Shown piece after piece: positions 43,202-52,253 of a stretch of 64,000 nt of DNA; the stretch's first letter is position 1, and every line of letters starts with the position of its first letter. The stretch is from Salinilacihabitans rarus. GTDB taxonomy: Archaea; Halobacteriota; Halobacteria; Halobacteriales; Natrialbaceae. Position numbers and translations under genes: made by a program. Location of the stretch: positions 1,426,001 to 1,490,000 of the forward strand of contig NZ_CP100762.1 of the NCBI RefSeq assembly GCF_024296665.1, written 5' to 3'. A model generated the notes under the pieces. That model saw only the letters and a list, made by a program, of their open reading frames with translations, had not been told where the DNA came from and did not search any database.

Positions 43202-44665
43202 TCAATCGGCCGACCGCGGCACGTACCGCTCGAACCCCGTCTCCCGGAGCACGCCGCGGATCGTCACCCGGAGTTTGCGGCTGATCGCGAGCAAGACGAC
43301 CGCGTAGACCACCGCGCCGACGCCCACGACGCCGAGCAGGTGGTACCAGCGGTCGACGGCGACCGCCTCGACGAGCGCGAGGACGACGGCGAACATCACG
43401 ACCGCCGCCGCGACCTGCTCGCCGAGCGTCCGGGGGAACAGCGTGACCTCGGGCAGTTCCCGCCTGACGACGTACGCCGAGAGGACGTACCGGAGGGTCT
43501 CGGCGATCACCGTCGCGACGACGACGCCGACCGCCCCGTACGCGAGCGTCAGGACGACCCCGAGGACGACGTTCAGCGCGAGCGTCGCCGCCGAGATGCG
43601 CGTGTTGACGTCGGGGCGGTCGATGCCGGCGATGGCGCTCGTCAGCGGCCCGCTCTGGGTGCTCACGATCTGGAACAGCGCGAGACCTACGAGGAGGGAG
43701 GCGGCGGCGGCGTACTCGGAGCCGTACGCGGTCACGACGAGGACCTCCGGCATCGCGAGGGCGCCGAAGAACATCGGGATCGCGACGATGCTCGCGAACG
43801 CGATCGTGTTCGAGACGTCCTCGTCGACCGCCTCGTCCCGGCTGTGGAGGTTGCTGACGCGTGCCAGCAGCCCCGCCTGCGCGGCCTCCATCACGAACAC
43901 GGCGGGGACGGTCAGTTTGAGCGCCACCTCGTACTGGCCGGCCGTGGCGGGCGCGAGCAGGAACCCGAGCAGGAGGATGTCGAACCGGTCGTACGCCTGC
44001 CCGAGAAACGAGTTGGGGATGCTGTACTTCGCGTACCGCCAGAGGCTCCCGAGGGTCTCGCGGCTCGGAACCGCCGGCCGCGTCCGGACGACGTACCAGA
44101 GCACGGGCAGCGTCAGGAACGTCGCCCCGGCCAGCCCGTAGGCCATCCCGGCCGCGCCGAACCCGAGGAGGACCAGCGCCAACTGGAGCGGGAAGGTAAG
44201 CAGCGACCGGAGCGTGTCGATCCACATCGACGCGCCGACCCGCCCGCGGGCCTGCACGACGCGGTCGGTCGGCTCGTAGAGCGTGACCGCGGCCATCAGC
44301 ACGACGAACAGGACGGGCGCCTCGGGCAGGCCGGTGTAGGAGACGAGCCACGTAGACGCGAGGACACAGGCGGCGCCCGTGACCGCGACCCACGCGGCCG
44401 CGAACGCGAGCTGGCTCCCGATCAGCTCCCGTTCGGGGGCGTCGGCCTCGGAGAACCGCTTCATGATCGCCGTCCCCCAGCCGTTGACGGCGCGGTCGGC
44501 GATCTTCACCAGCGAGAACAGCAGGTAGAAGCCGCCGAAGCCGGTCGGACCCAGCGCCCGCGCGAAGACGACGGTCCCGACGAAGCCGATCACGGCCATG
44601 GTGAACTTCGCGACCGTCGCCTTCGCCGTCTCGCCGCCGAGGCTGACCGACGCGGCGTCGCTCAT
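43202..44665 (-). CDS. MOP-superfamily polysaccharide flippase (second copy)
   Basis: A 487-residue polytopic protein with about 14 hydrophobic segments, start MSDAASVSLGGETAKATVAKF. It contains VIGFVGTVVFARALGPTGFGGFYLLFSLV and the later RYAKYSIPNSFLGQAYDRFDILLLGF, typical of Wzx/RfbX flippases. It sits at the distal end of the second glycan locus, divergent from the phosphatase-like gene at 44992, and is probably the exporter for that pathway. It is not a recent copy of the flippase at 18273; only family-level similarity is apparent. Confidence 0.85.
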   Translation of the reverse strand: MSDAASVSLGGETAKATVAKFTMAVIGFVGTVVFARALGPTGFGGFYLLFSLVKIADRAVNGWGTAIMKRFSEADAPERELIGSQLAFAAAWVAVTGAACVLASTWLVSYTGLPEAPVLFVVLMAAVTLYEPTDRVVQARGRVGASMWIDTLRSLLTFPLQLALVLLGFGAAGMAYGLAGATFLTLPVLWYVVRTRPAVPSRETLGSLWRYAKYSIPNSFLGQAYDRFDILLLGFLLAPATAGQYEVALKLTVPAVFVMEAAQAGLLARVSNLHSRDEAVDEDVSNTIAFASIVAIPMFFGALAMPEVLVVTAYGSEYAAAASLLVGLALFQIVSTQSGPLTSAIAGIDRPDVNTRISAATLALNVVLGVVLTLAYGAVGVVVATVIAETLRYVLSAYVVRRELPEVTLFPRTLGEQVAAAVVMFAVVLALVEAVAVDRWYHLLGVVGVGAVVYAVVLLAISRKLRVTIRGVLRETGFERYVPRSAD

Positions 44666-44991
44666 GGATCGGGCGAGCGGGAGCGCCGGCGGGCGGTTCG
44701 GGCGACGGACCGCCGCCTGCAGCGGGCGGGGGCGGGCGCGGCCGCTGCGGTCGCCGCGGTCGTCGCGGGCGCGGCCCCGGCGGTCTGCGGTCGACGCGGG
44801 ACGGACGGGGGACGGAGTGTCGCCGTCGGTGCCATCGGTATCGAAGTCGAGCGTCGCGTTCGCGCAGGGGACACTGCAACGGGCGCCGGTATCAGTGTGA
44901 CGCCTGCTGGGGTCGCCACCCGACCCGCGGCGCTCGGTCCGCGACCGTCGCCGGCCCCACGTTGAAGAGCGCGCCCGTGGTCGATCCCCGT
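44666..44991. other. 326-bp divergent intergenic region
   Basis: Lies between the flippase (minus) and a phosphatase-like gene (plus). It is GC-rich and low in complexity, with short Arg/Gly-like repeats of GCGG and CGGT. A short AT-poor stretch leaves no clear TATA box. I see no convincing ORF or RNA gene. Confidence 0.5.
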
Positions 44992-45927
44992 ATGCCGACG
45001 CTGGGGATCGTCGCCCTCGACGCCGCCGACTACGCCCTCGCCCGCGAGTGGGGCTGTGACCACCTGTTGCTCGACCGCCACCGGGAACTGGAGACGTTCG
45101 CCCACTCCGGGGCGAACCCGAACACGCTCGAAGTGTGGACCTCGGTCGCGACCGGCGTCGGCCCCGGGGAACACGGCCTCGCCTCGACCGGCGAACAGGG
45201 GGAGTGGCGAAACCCGGCGCTGGCGTACGCGAGCAAGGTGGCGCCGTACCTCCTGCCCAAGGCGGCCCGCGTCAGGATCGGCACCTGGCTGCGCGGCGAC
45301 TCGGGCGACGGGACCGGGGACGGCGTCGAACTGACCCTCCGGCAGACGTCACATCCCCACCTCTTCGACGCCGAGGGCCGCGTCGTCCGCTGGTGGCCCG
45401 GGGTCACCCCCGCCGAACACCTGACCGAGACCTGGCACTGGCTCAACCTCGCCTCGAACGGCGAGATCACGGACGACGAACTCTGGCGGCGGCTGTACGG
45501 CAACGCCGGCCTCGAACTCGGCTGGCTGCAGGGGATGGGCCACGCGGACGTGGCCGTCGCCGGCGTCCACCTGCACCTCCTCGACGCCGCCGGTCACGCC
45601 TTCGCGACGCATCCGGAGCGCCTCCGCGAGACGTACGAACGGGTCGACCGTCTCCTCGGGAGCGTCCGCGAACACGTCGACGACCTGCTGGTGCTCTCCG
45701 ATCACGGCATGCAGGTCGGATGGATCGACGGCGACGACGACCCGGGCTTTCACAGTTTCCGGGCGCTCGCGTCGACCACGCTCGACGCCGACCCGCCGGC
45801 GAGCGTCTTCGACGTGCGCGAGTGGGTCGAGGCCCGCGCCGACGCCTTCGACTCCGAACGCGAGCGCGGGGCGGCGGTGATGGACACGACGGAGCAGCAA
45901 CTGCGGGACCTGGGCTACCTGGAGTGA
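44992..45927 (+). CDS. type I phosphodiesterase-like (alkaline phosphatase superfamily) protein
   Basis: A 311-residue soluble enzyme. Metal/nucleophile outline: GIVALDAADYALAREWGC, then NTLEVWTSVATGVGPGEHG with a Thr or Ser in the nucleophile position of nucleotide pyrophosphatase/phosphodiesterases, VAGVHLHLLDAAGHAF, and VLSDHGMQVG with the late Asp-His. The C-terminus is LRDLGYLE. It is the divergent partner of the flippase and resembles the protein at 46124-47041. The likely substrate is a phosphodiester or phosphate on a lipid-linked sugar; this is inferred. The start at 44992 is preferred to an ATG at 44962. Confidence 0.78.
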   Translation: MPTLGIVALDAADYALAREWGCDHLLLDRHRELETFAHSGANPNTLEVWTSVATGVGPGEHGLASTGEQGEWRNPALAYASKVAPYLLPKAARVRIGTWLRGDSGDGTGDGVELTLRQTSHPHLFDAEGRVVRWWPGVTPAEHLTETWHWLNLASNGEITDDELWRRLYGNAGLELGWLQGMGHADVAVAGVHLHLLDAAGHAFATHPERLRETYERVDRLLGSVREHVDDLLVLSDHGMQVGWIDGDDDPGFHSFRALASTTLDADPPASVFDVREWVEARADAFDSERERGAAVMDTTEQQLRDLGYLE

Positions 45928-46086
45928 GCGCCGCGCGTCGCGCCTCCCGGTTCGGCTTCGGGACCCGACCGGCGCGGCGCTGGCCGTCCTCGGTGTCGGA
46001 CTGGGGGCCGCGACGACGCGGGTCGGGTCCCGGGATCGAAGATCGAACTAGCGGAGACGAGCGCGCCGTTCCGTTCGGCGCGACGC

Positions 46087-46096
46087 CCCCTTTTTC
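46087..46096 (+). terminator. T5 tract between convergent genes
   Basis: CCCTTTTTCC lies about 160 nt beyond the stop at 45927 and about 30 nt before the convergent stop at 46124. A five-T run is a plausible archaeal terminator; the 196-bp gap is otherwise featureless. Confidence 0.4.
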
Positions 46097-46123
46097 CTCC
46101 CGGCGGTGCCCGGTCGCCGGCGA

Positions 46124-47041
46124 TCAGTCCAGATACCCCAGTTCGCGCAGGTGATCCGTCGGCACGTCGATCCCCTCCTCGCCGGCGCCGCCCTCGACGC
46201 GCGTCCCGCTCGCCCGCGTCTCGACCCACTCGCGGACGTCGTACACCGACGCCGGGCGGGTGCCGGCCGTCGAACTCGCGTACGCTCGAAACGAGTGCGT
46301 CGCCGGGTTCTCGCCGGCGTCGGGCGGGTAGAACTCCGCGTGCATCCCGTGGTCGCTCAGTAGCAGGAGGTCGTCGCCCGCCCCGAGCGCGTCGACCACC
46401 TCGTCAACGAACTCCCCGACGCGGGCGTAGACCCGGCGAAGCGCCGCCTCGTCGTCGGCGTAGGCGTGGCCGGCCGCGTCCAGCGCGTGGACGTGGACGC
46501 CGGCGATCGAGACGGGGTGGCGAAGCATCTCCTTCGCCCAGGCGAACTGCTGGGCGCACTGGCCGAACAACTCGCGCTCGAACGCGCTTCGGGGCAGTCC
46601 CTCGGCGACGGCGTTCATCAGGTCCCACGCCCGCTGGAGCGGCCGGCCGTCCGCGACCCCCGGCCAGTTGTGGACGACCGCGCCCTCGGCGTCGAACATC
46701 GACTCGGCGTCGGTGCGGCCGATCCGCTCGCGCTCGCCCGTCTTCGACCGGACGAACTTCCCGAGGGTCCCGCGCGTCGACTCGTCGAGCCGCCCGGAGA
46801 CCCGCGAGAGCCCTTCGAGGACGGGGTTGTCCCACTCGCTCGTCCCGCCGCCGGTGACGCCGTGTTCCGCCGGCGGGAGGCCGGTCGCCACCGTCGCCCA
46901 CACCTCCGGGGTGTACGGCACGTCCTGCGTGCGCGCGAACGTCTCGAGGTCGCCGCTCGATTCCAGCCGGACGGCGTCGAGGTCGAAGTGCTCGACGAGG
47001 CCGGCGTCGAGCGCGTCCAGCGCGAGGACGAGTACCGTCAT
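46124..47041 (-). CDS. type I phosphodiesterase-like protein, last gene of the glycan operon
   Basis: A 305-residue relative of the product of 44992: VLVLALDALDAGLVEHFDLD, YTPEVWATVATGLPPAEHG (nucleophile loop), SIAGVHVHALDAAGHAY, LLLSDHGMHAEF and C-terminus LRELGYLD. The start at 47041 overlaps the stop of the preceding gene by 4 nt (ATGA). No membrane span or signal peptide. It would act on the cytoplasmic face, perhaps trimming or modifying a lipid-linked intermediate. The large open frame upstream in the same frame overlaps the neighbouring gene and is not coding. Confidence 0.8.
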   Translation of the reverse strand: MTVLVLALDALDAGLVEHFDLDAVRLESSGDLETFARTQDVPYTPEVWATVATGLPPAEHGVTGGGTSEWDNPVLEGLSRVSGRLDESTRGTLGKFVRSKTGERERIGRTDAESMFDAEGAVVHNWPGVADGRPLQRAWDLMNAVAEGLPRSAFERELFGQCAQQFAWAKEMLRHPVSIAGVHVHALDAAGHAYADDEAALRRVYARVGEFVDEVVDALGAGDDLLLLSDHGMHAEFYPPDAGENPATHSFRAYASSTAGTRPASVYDVREWVETRASGTRVEGGAGEEGIDVPTDHLRELGYLD

Positions 47042-48159
47042 GCGTATCCGAGGTCCTCCAGGTCTTCCCGCAGCGCGTCCTCCGTCACGACGTAGGCGGG
47101 GTCGAACCGCGCGCGCTCGCGTTCGAGGGCCGGGTCGCTCGCCGGTTCGCCGTCCGGGAGTCGGACGACCCCCTCGTCGCTCGCGAGGTGGGCGTCGTTC
47201 ATCGCCGCCTTCTTCTCGCCGTAGGCGGCGAAGGCGACCTCCCGGTCGAGGGTCCCGACGCCGTGTTCGCGTCCGGTCAGTATCGTCGGGACGTCGACCA
47301 GCGAGACGACCTCGCCCACGTCGGGCGCGTTTCGCGTCCCGAACGGCACGCCGAGCAGTTCCGGGCGCATCTCGCCGGGGTGGCCCCACAGGCCGTCCTC
47401 GCCCAGCAACTCGCCGTGGTCGGCACAGAAGACCACCCGCGCGTCGTCGGGAACCGCCGCCCAGAGGCGCGCGAGCTTCCGGTCGAGGTCGACGACCTCC
47501 CGCCGGTAGAGGTCGCGGACGAGGGCCTCGTCGTCCGCCGAACCGCGACCGGCGAGCACGCGACGGCTCACCCGCTGGGCCGTTGCCCGGCTCACGTCCG
47601 CGCCGTCCGGGTCGTAGGGGTGGTGCGGTTCCATGAGGTGCAGCCAGCCGAACCACCGCTCGCGACCTTCGACCTCGTCGAGGAACGCCTCGATCACGTC
47701 GTCGGCCGGCCGGAACGACTTCTCGATGCCGCCGAAGCGGCTCCGCAGCGCCTGGTACCGGCTCCAGCCCCAGCTTGCGATGTCGTACGCGAGGGTGCCG
47801 CGGTCGAGCAGGACCGCGCCCTTCTCCTTCAGGCTCCCCCCGCCGCCTTTCGGCGAGGCGAACGAGTCGAACCCCTCGTCGTAGCCGTACGCCGCGGAGA
47901 GCAGGTGGTTCGTCGTGACCCCGACGCTGTGGCAGTCGAACGCGCTGGCGACGCTCGTCCCCGGTTCGAGGCCGCCGCCGGTCGCGTACCGGCCGCCGAT
48001 AATCGCCGGGAAGCTCCCGAGGGTCGCCGTCGACGTCGCGAACGCCCGCGGGTGGGTGCGGTCGAGGTACGCCCGCGTTCGCTCCATCTCCTCGAAGCGG
48101 TCGGCCCGCAGCGAGTCGACGGTGACCAGCAGCGCCGGGCCGTCGGCGGTCGGCGTCAC
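47038..48159 (-). CDS. sulfatase-family protein, GTG start
   Basis: A 373-residue protein starting with GTG: MTPTADGPALLVTVDSLRAD, so the first metal Asp is in TVDSLRAD. The nucleophile loop is TATLGSFPAIIGGRYA (Ser-Phe-Pro, no Arg), and late ligands are FCADHGELLGEDGLWGHPGE. The C-terminus is LEDLGYA. The start is fixed by the GTGA overlap with the end of the glycosyltransferase gene upstream, and the Asp motif would be lost with the first ATG (48085-48087). No Sec/Tat signal is seen. It is the seventh gene of the operon and resembles haloarchaeal sulfatases of unknown substrate. Confidence 0.8.
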   Translation of the reverse strand: MTPTADGPALLVTVDSLRADRFEEMERTRAYLDRTHPRAFATSTATLGSFPAIIGGRYATGGGLEPGTSVASAFDCHSVGVTTNHLLSAAYGYDEGFDSFASPKGGGGSLKEKGAVLLDRGTLAYDIASWGWSRYQALRSRFGGIEKSFRPADDVIEAFLDEVEGRERWFGWLHLMEPHHPYDPDGADVSRATAQRVSRRVLAGRGSADDEALVRDLYRREVVDLDRKLARLWAAVPDDARVVFCADHGELLGEDGLWGHPGEMRPELLGVPFGTRNAPDVGEVVSLVDVPTILTGREHGVGTLDREVAFAAYGEKKAAMNDAHLASDEGVVRLPDGEPASDPALERERARFDPAYVVTEDALREDLEDLGYA

Positions 48160-49079
48160 CGTCGGCTCACCCCCGGGAGCAGGTCGCCCGCGCTCGCGTT
48201 CGCGGCCGCGGCGGCGAGTCGCAGTCGCGCGTCGCGCAGGTCCATCACCTTCGCGCCGAGCCACGCGGGCACCGGGAGGTCGCCGTCGAGGGCCGCGAGG
48301 GGCTTGTCGACCGACTGGTTCCCGAGCCAGAACTCGCGGGCGACGACCTGGTCGTAGCCCCACTTCTCCCGGAAGTGGGCCTTGCTCGCGAGGAGTTTGG
48401 CCGGGTCGCGCCGGTTGGCGTCGTACTCGCGGCCGCCGCCGGGCCGGTGGGGGAAAAGCACCGACGGACAGGTACCGAAACGCCAGTCGGTCCGCTTCCA
48501 GTGGCCGACGAAGAAGTCGAGGTGCTCGCGGCCGATCACGTACCGTTCGTCCCACGCCAGTTCTTCGAGACACTCCCGTCGGAACGTCGTGACGTTCGGG
48601 ACGAAGTCGAACTCGACGAGGGGGTAGCCCGCGACCGTCTCGGCGGTCTTCGGCCCCGTGTCGCGGACGAGCACGTCCCCCTCCTCGTCGAGGTCGTGAC
48701 ACAGCCCCTGGATCCGCCCGTCCTCCAGCAGGAGGCCGCTGATCCCGCCGAACTCGGGACGGGCGTCGAGTTGCCGGGCGAGTACGTCGACGTTCGGCGG
48801 CACCTCGTGGTCGCTGTCGACGACCGTCAGGAACGCCTCGGAGAGCGCGTCGACGACGGCGTTCCGGCCGCGGCCGAGCCCCGCGTCGTACGGCAGGTCG
48901 ATGAGTTCGAGGTCGAAGGGCCACGCCCGCTCGTAGAGGTGCGCGCGCTCGTCGGTCCGGCCGTCGTCGGCGACGTAGACCGTCTCGTACTCCTCTCCGG
49001 GGACCGACTCCAGCAGCGCCGCGAGTTTCTCCGTGCGGTCGAAGACCTTCACGCCGAGGGCGGCCGAGGGCTCGCTCAC
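48156..49079 (-). CDS. glycosyltransferase family 2-like protein
   Basis: A 307-residue GT-A enzyme, GTG start (MSEPSAALGVKVFDRTEK). The N-terminus lacks the usual VSVVIPTYN opening but VYVADDGRTDERAHLYERAW and LTVVDSDHEVPPNVDVL (DxD-like) identify the fold. The middle has VEFDFVPNVTTFRRECLEEL and GREHLDFFVGHWKRTDWRFG. Its stop overlaps the next gene's GTG. It is the sixth gene of the operon. The donor sugar is not evident. Confidence 0.75.
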   Translation of the reverse strand: MSEPSAALGVKVFDRTEKLAALLESVPGEEYETVYVADDGRTDERAHLYERAWPFDLELIDLPYDAGLGRGRNAVVDALSEAFLTVVDSDHEVPPNVDVLARQLDARPEFGGISGLLLEDGRIQGLCHDLDEEGDVLVRDTGPKTAETVAGYPLVEFDFVPNVTTFRRECLEELAWDERYVIGREHLDFFVGHWKRTDWRFGTCPSVLFPHRPGGGREYDANRRDPAKLLASKAHFREKWGYDQVVAREFWLGNQSVDKPLAALDGDLPVPAWLGAKVMDLRDARLRLAAAAANASAGDLLPGVSRR

Positions 49080-49125
49080 CGCTCGTGCACCTCCGTTCGG
49101 TTCGGGCTGGACCCTGTCATCGGTC

Positions 49126-50085
49126 TCACTCCCTGTACCCCAGCGACGCGAGGCGGTCCCGGACGTCGGCGTCGACGCCGGCCGCGCGTTCGTCTTCGGC
49201 CGCCGGTTCCAGCGTCGGCTCTCTGGTCCCCTCGTCGCGGGCTTCGAGTTCGATCCACGGCACCCGGCGGACGCTCGCGACGGGTTCGTCGGGGTGGCCC
49301 CAGAAGCCGAGTTCGCCCATCGCGTTGCCGTGGTCGGAACTCACGACCAGCCGACCGTCGACGTTGCGCCGGAGGGTGTCGACCGACGCCAGCCCGACGC
49401 GCAGGTTGTCGGCGTAGGCGGCCCAGACCTCCTCGCGGTCGAGGTCCCCGCGCCGGACCCGGCCCCACGCGTCGAGGCCGGCCTCGTCGGGGTCGACGAC
49501 CGAGTCCGGCGAGCCCCACTCCGCGGGTCGGTAGCCCGCGTGGAGGTCCGGCCGGTCGAGAAACGGCACGTGCGGCTGCATGTAGTGGGCGATCACGCGG
49601 TCGTACCCGTCCTCGCGGGCGGCCCGGATCGTCCGATCGGTGATCGGCTCCGGCCGGATCGAGCCGAGGTCGTCGTCCCAGGCGTACCGCCAGACCTCGT
49701 CGAGCAGCCCGAGGGGGTGGTCGTCGCCGAGGACCTGCGCCGAGAACGGGTTGCCCGTCACGTAGGCCGTACTCGCGAGTTCCGCGGCGCGCTCGTCCGC
49801 GAACGTCCGGCGCATCCACTCCTTCGACGAACCCGCGACCGAGTCGACCGCGCCCGCCTCGACCTCGGCGGGCGCGGGGAGCCAGCCGTACTCCGGCGCG
49901 ACTTCGGCCATCAGGTCGACCCGGCAGGCGTCGAGCAGGACGAGGACGTCCCACTCGCGCTCGAAGACCGTCCCGGAGGCGAACTCGCCCATCCACAGCC
50001 GCCGGCCCAGCCACTCGTAGACCACCTCGGCCGAACGCCGGACGCCGCGGTCGGGTAGCCGTCGCAGGAACCGGCCGACGCCCAT
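49126..50085 (-). CDS. alkaline-phosphatase-superfamily enzyme, LDACR type (paralogue 3)
   Basis: A 319-residue member of the same group as 17222 and 19857: FEREWDVLVLLDACRVDLM, SVAGSSKEWMRRTFADE, AHYMQPHVPFLDRPD, VSSDHGNAMGELGFWGHPDE and C-terminus LASLGYRE. It links the two glycan loci: the same enzyme type occurs in the N-glycosylation cluster and in this operon, so it probably works on a common lipid or sugar part. The start at 50085 follows the sulfatase stop by 25 nt. Confidence 0.8.
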   Translation of the reverse strand: MGVGRFLRRLPDRGVRRSAEVVYEWLGRRLWMGEFASGTVFEREWDVLVLLDACRVDLMAEVAPEYGWLPAPAEVEAGAVDSVAGSSKEWMRRTFADERAAELASTAYVTGNPFSAQVLGDDHPLGLLDEVWRYAWDDDLGSIRPEPITDRTIRAAREDGYDRVIAHYMQPHVPFLDRPDLHAGYRPAEWGSPDSVVDPDEAGLDAWGRVRRGDLDREEVWAAYADNLRVGLASVDTLRRNVDGRLVVSSDHGNAMGELGFWGHPDEPVASVRRVPWIELEARDEGTREPTLEPAAEDERAAGVDADVRDRLASLGYRE

Positions 50086-50110
50086 CAGTCGCTCACCTCT
50101 CGATTTCCGA

Positions 50111-51493
50111 TCATGCGTACCCCAGATCCTCCAGTTGTCGCATCACCGCGTCGTCTAGCTCGCCGTCGTCCGCGACGTCGGTCCGCCGGTCGAGCGCGTC
50201 GACGAGCGCCTCGATCCGGGCTCGCGGGTCCTCGTAGGGCGACTCGCCCCACTCCGCGAAGCCGTCGAACGTCTCGTAGCCGAAGTAGTCGCCGCGGGCG
50301 ACCCCGTCGAGCCAGCGGGTGCGGTACTCGACGTCCTCGTACCCCTTCCGGCGCAGGGAGTCGAGGTGGCGGTCGGGGAGGCCGTGGTACTCGACGAGGA
50401 CTTCGTCCGGGCGGAAGCCGTCGCCCTCCGCGGGTTCGTCCTCGCCCTCGCCGTTCGGCAGGTCGGTCAGGTTCCGCCCCCGCGCGTCGGGGCCGGATTC
50501 GAGGCCGGCCGCGGCGAGGACCGTCTCGTGGACGTCCAGCAGGTTCACCGGGCGGTCGTCGTAAGCGACGCCGTCGACGGGGCCGTCGCGGGCGTCGTAG
50601 ACCGACAGCGGCACGCGGGCGAGTTCGGGGTAGATGCCCGAGAGGTGCTCCCAGCCGCCGTGCTCGCCGAGCAGTTCGCCGTGGTCGCTGACCGTCACGA
50701 TCAGGTCGAACGACTCGCGCAGTTCGTCGAAGATCCGCTCGTAGACGTGCGAGAGGTAGCGGACGCTGTCCTCGTAGGCCCGCCTGATCTCGTCGGGGTC
50801 GTCGTCCGGGTCGCCGAGCGAGGCCGCAAGCCCCTGAACGTCCACGTCGACGGTCTTCCACTCCGGGGGCGGGTCGTACGGCGAGTGAGCCTCCATCAGG
50901 TTCGCGAAGAAGAACTCGTCGTCGCCGAACTCGGTCTCGCGGACGAGGTCGAGTGCGGTGCTCGCGCCGTCGTCGACGACCTCGGTGTGCCGGCCAAAGC
51001 GGGTGTCGCGCAGTTTCAGCTTCGCGCCGTGTTTCAGCGACGGGAGGGTCCGGTCGTCGCCCAGCAGCACCTCCTTGAGCGCGAGGGCGTACCGCTCGGG
51101 ACCGCTGTCGCGGGTCTTCGCGATGAACGCGTCCCAGTCGAAGAGGTCCTCGCCGTGGTGTTCGAGCCGCCAGCTCTTCTCGAACTCCCGGAAGCCGCGG
51201 TCGGCGTCGAACACCGGCGAGACGTTGGGATTCGCGCTGAACGCCCGGGTAGTGTAGCCCGCTTCCCGCAGGCGCTCGGCGAGCAGCGGTTCTGGGTTGT
51301 CGAACGTCTGCGCGCCGGCGTAGACGCCGACCTCGCTTGCGTACCGGCCCGTGAAGAGCGAGGCGTGGGCCGGGACCGTCCAGTGGCTCGTGCTCCAGGC
51401 GTACTCGAAGCGCCTGCCGGGGAGCCAGTCGAAGTGCTCCTCGAAGGCGTCGTACCGGAGGGTGTCGAGGACGACCAGTGCGACGTTCGTCAT
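50111..51493 (-). CDS. sulfatase-family protein of the glycan operon
   Basis: A 460-residue sulfatase-fold enzyme: VALVVLDTLRYDAFEEHFD (metal Asp), SHWTVPAHASLFTGRYASE as the nucleophile loop (Thr-Val-Pro-Ala-His in place of Cys-x-Pro-Ser-Arg), TVSDHGELLGEHGGWEH, and C-terminus LEDLGYA. Lacking formylglycine Cys/Ser it may be a phosphotransferase or phosphodiesterase rather than a sulfatase. The start at 51493 (MTNVALVVLD) is preferred to an ATG 75 nt upstream because the fold begins there. It is 28 nt downstream of a GT2 gene. Confidence 0.82.
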   Translation of the reverse strand: MTNVALVVLDTLRYDAFEEHFDWLPGRRFEYAWSTSHWTVPAHASLFTGRYASEVGVYAGAQTFDNPEPLLAERLREAGYTTRAFSANPNVSPVFDADRGFREFEKSWRLEHHGEDLFDWDAFIAKTRDSGPERYALALKEVLLGDDRTLPSLKHGAKLKLRDTRFGRHTEVVDDGASTALDLVRETEFGDDEFFFANLMEAHSPYDPPPEWKTVDVDVQGLAASLGDPDDDPDEIRRAYEDSVRYLSHVYERIFDELRESFDLIVTVSDHGELLGEHGGWEHLSGIYPELARVPLSVYDARDGPVDGVAYDDRPVNLLDVHETVLAAAGLESGPDARGRNLTDLPNGEGEDEPAEGDGFRPDEVLVEYHGLPDRHLDSLRRKGYEDVEYRTRWLDGVARGDYFGYETFDGFAEWGESPYEDPRARIEALVDALDRRTDVADDGELDDAVMRQLEDLGYA

Positions 51494-51521
51494 GGGTGGG
51501 TGTGGGTCTTCCGTCGCATCG

Positions 51522-52253
51522 TCACCTGTCGGAGCGAACCGCGTTCGGGACGTCGTACCGGACCGCATCGACGAGGTCCCAGACGCCCTTGCGCCAGAGC
51601 CAGTCGTTGACCCGCCCCGGGAGGGTGTCGGGGACGAGCACCGCTTCGTAGCGGTCGGGGTACTCCCGCTTCAGGCGCTCTTCGAGGGCCGCGTCGATGC
51701 TCGCCCGCGGCGGGTCCGGGTGGCGCATCCGGACCGCGTCCGCGTACGCACAGCGGCCGTCGGCGTCGCGCTCCATCCGCCAGCCGAACTCGGTGTCGTC
51801 GCGCCAGCCCGCAAACGCCGGGCGGAAGCCGCCGACGGCGAGCGCCGCCTCGCGGTCGAACGCGAGGTTACAGCCGACGTAGCGGCGCTCGCCGTCGTAC
51901 GTCCGCCCGCCGTCGACGGCCCCCTCCAGACAGACGAGGTCGGGGTCGCGGTCGAACGCGGCCTCGATCCGGTCGATCCACTCCCGGGGCGGCCGGCAGT
52001 CGTCGTCGGTCAGCGCGACGATCTCCCCTCGGGCGGCGCGGATCCCCGCGTTGCGCGCCTCGCAGATGTCGAGGCTCGCGTCGTCGACGACGAGGACCTC
52101 GTAGGCGTCGGCGGTCTGTTCGCGGAGGGTCTCGACTACCGCCTCGTGGTCGTTCGCGGGAATCGTCGGGACGACCACCGAGACGCGGGGGTCGGGACGG
52201 TCGATCGGCCGCTCGACGCCGGACGCCGCCGCGTCGGCCGCCGTCGCGGTCAC
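51522..52253 (-). CDS. GT2 glycosyltransferase
   Basis: A 243-residue GT-A enzyme starting at a GTG in GTGA overlap with the preceding gene's stop. Motifs: VSVVVPTIPANDHEAVVETL, LVVDDASLDICEARNAG, IVALTDDDCRPPREWIDRIE, GCNLAFDREAALAVGGFRP and GWRDDTEFGWRMERD. It is compact, with no membrane helix. The product is likely a cytoplasmic-face sugar transferase acting on a lipid-linked acceptor. Confidence 0.82.
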   Translation of the reverse strand: MTATAADAAASGVERPIDRPDPRVSVVVPTIPANDHEAVVETLREQTADAYEVLVVDDASLDICEARNAGIRAARGEIVALTDDDCRPPREWIDRIEAAFDRDPDLVCLEGAVDGGRTYDGERRYVGCNLAFDREAALAVGGFRPAFAGWRDDTEFGWRMERDADGRCAYADAVRMRHPDPPRASIDAALEERLKREYPDRYEAVLVPDTLPGRVNDWLWRKGVWDLVDAVRYDVPNAVRSDR

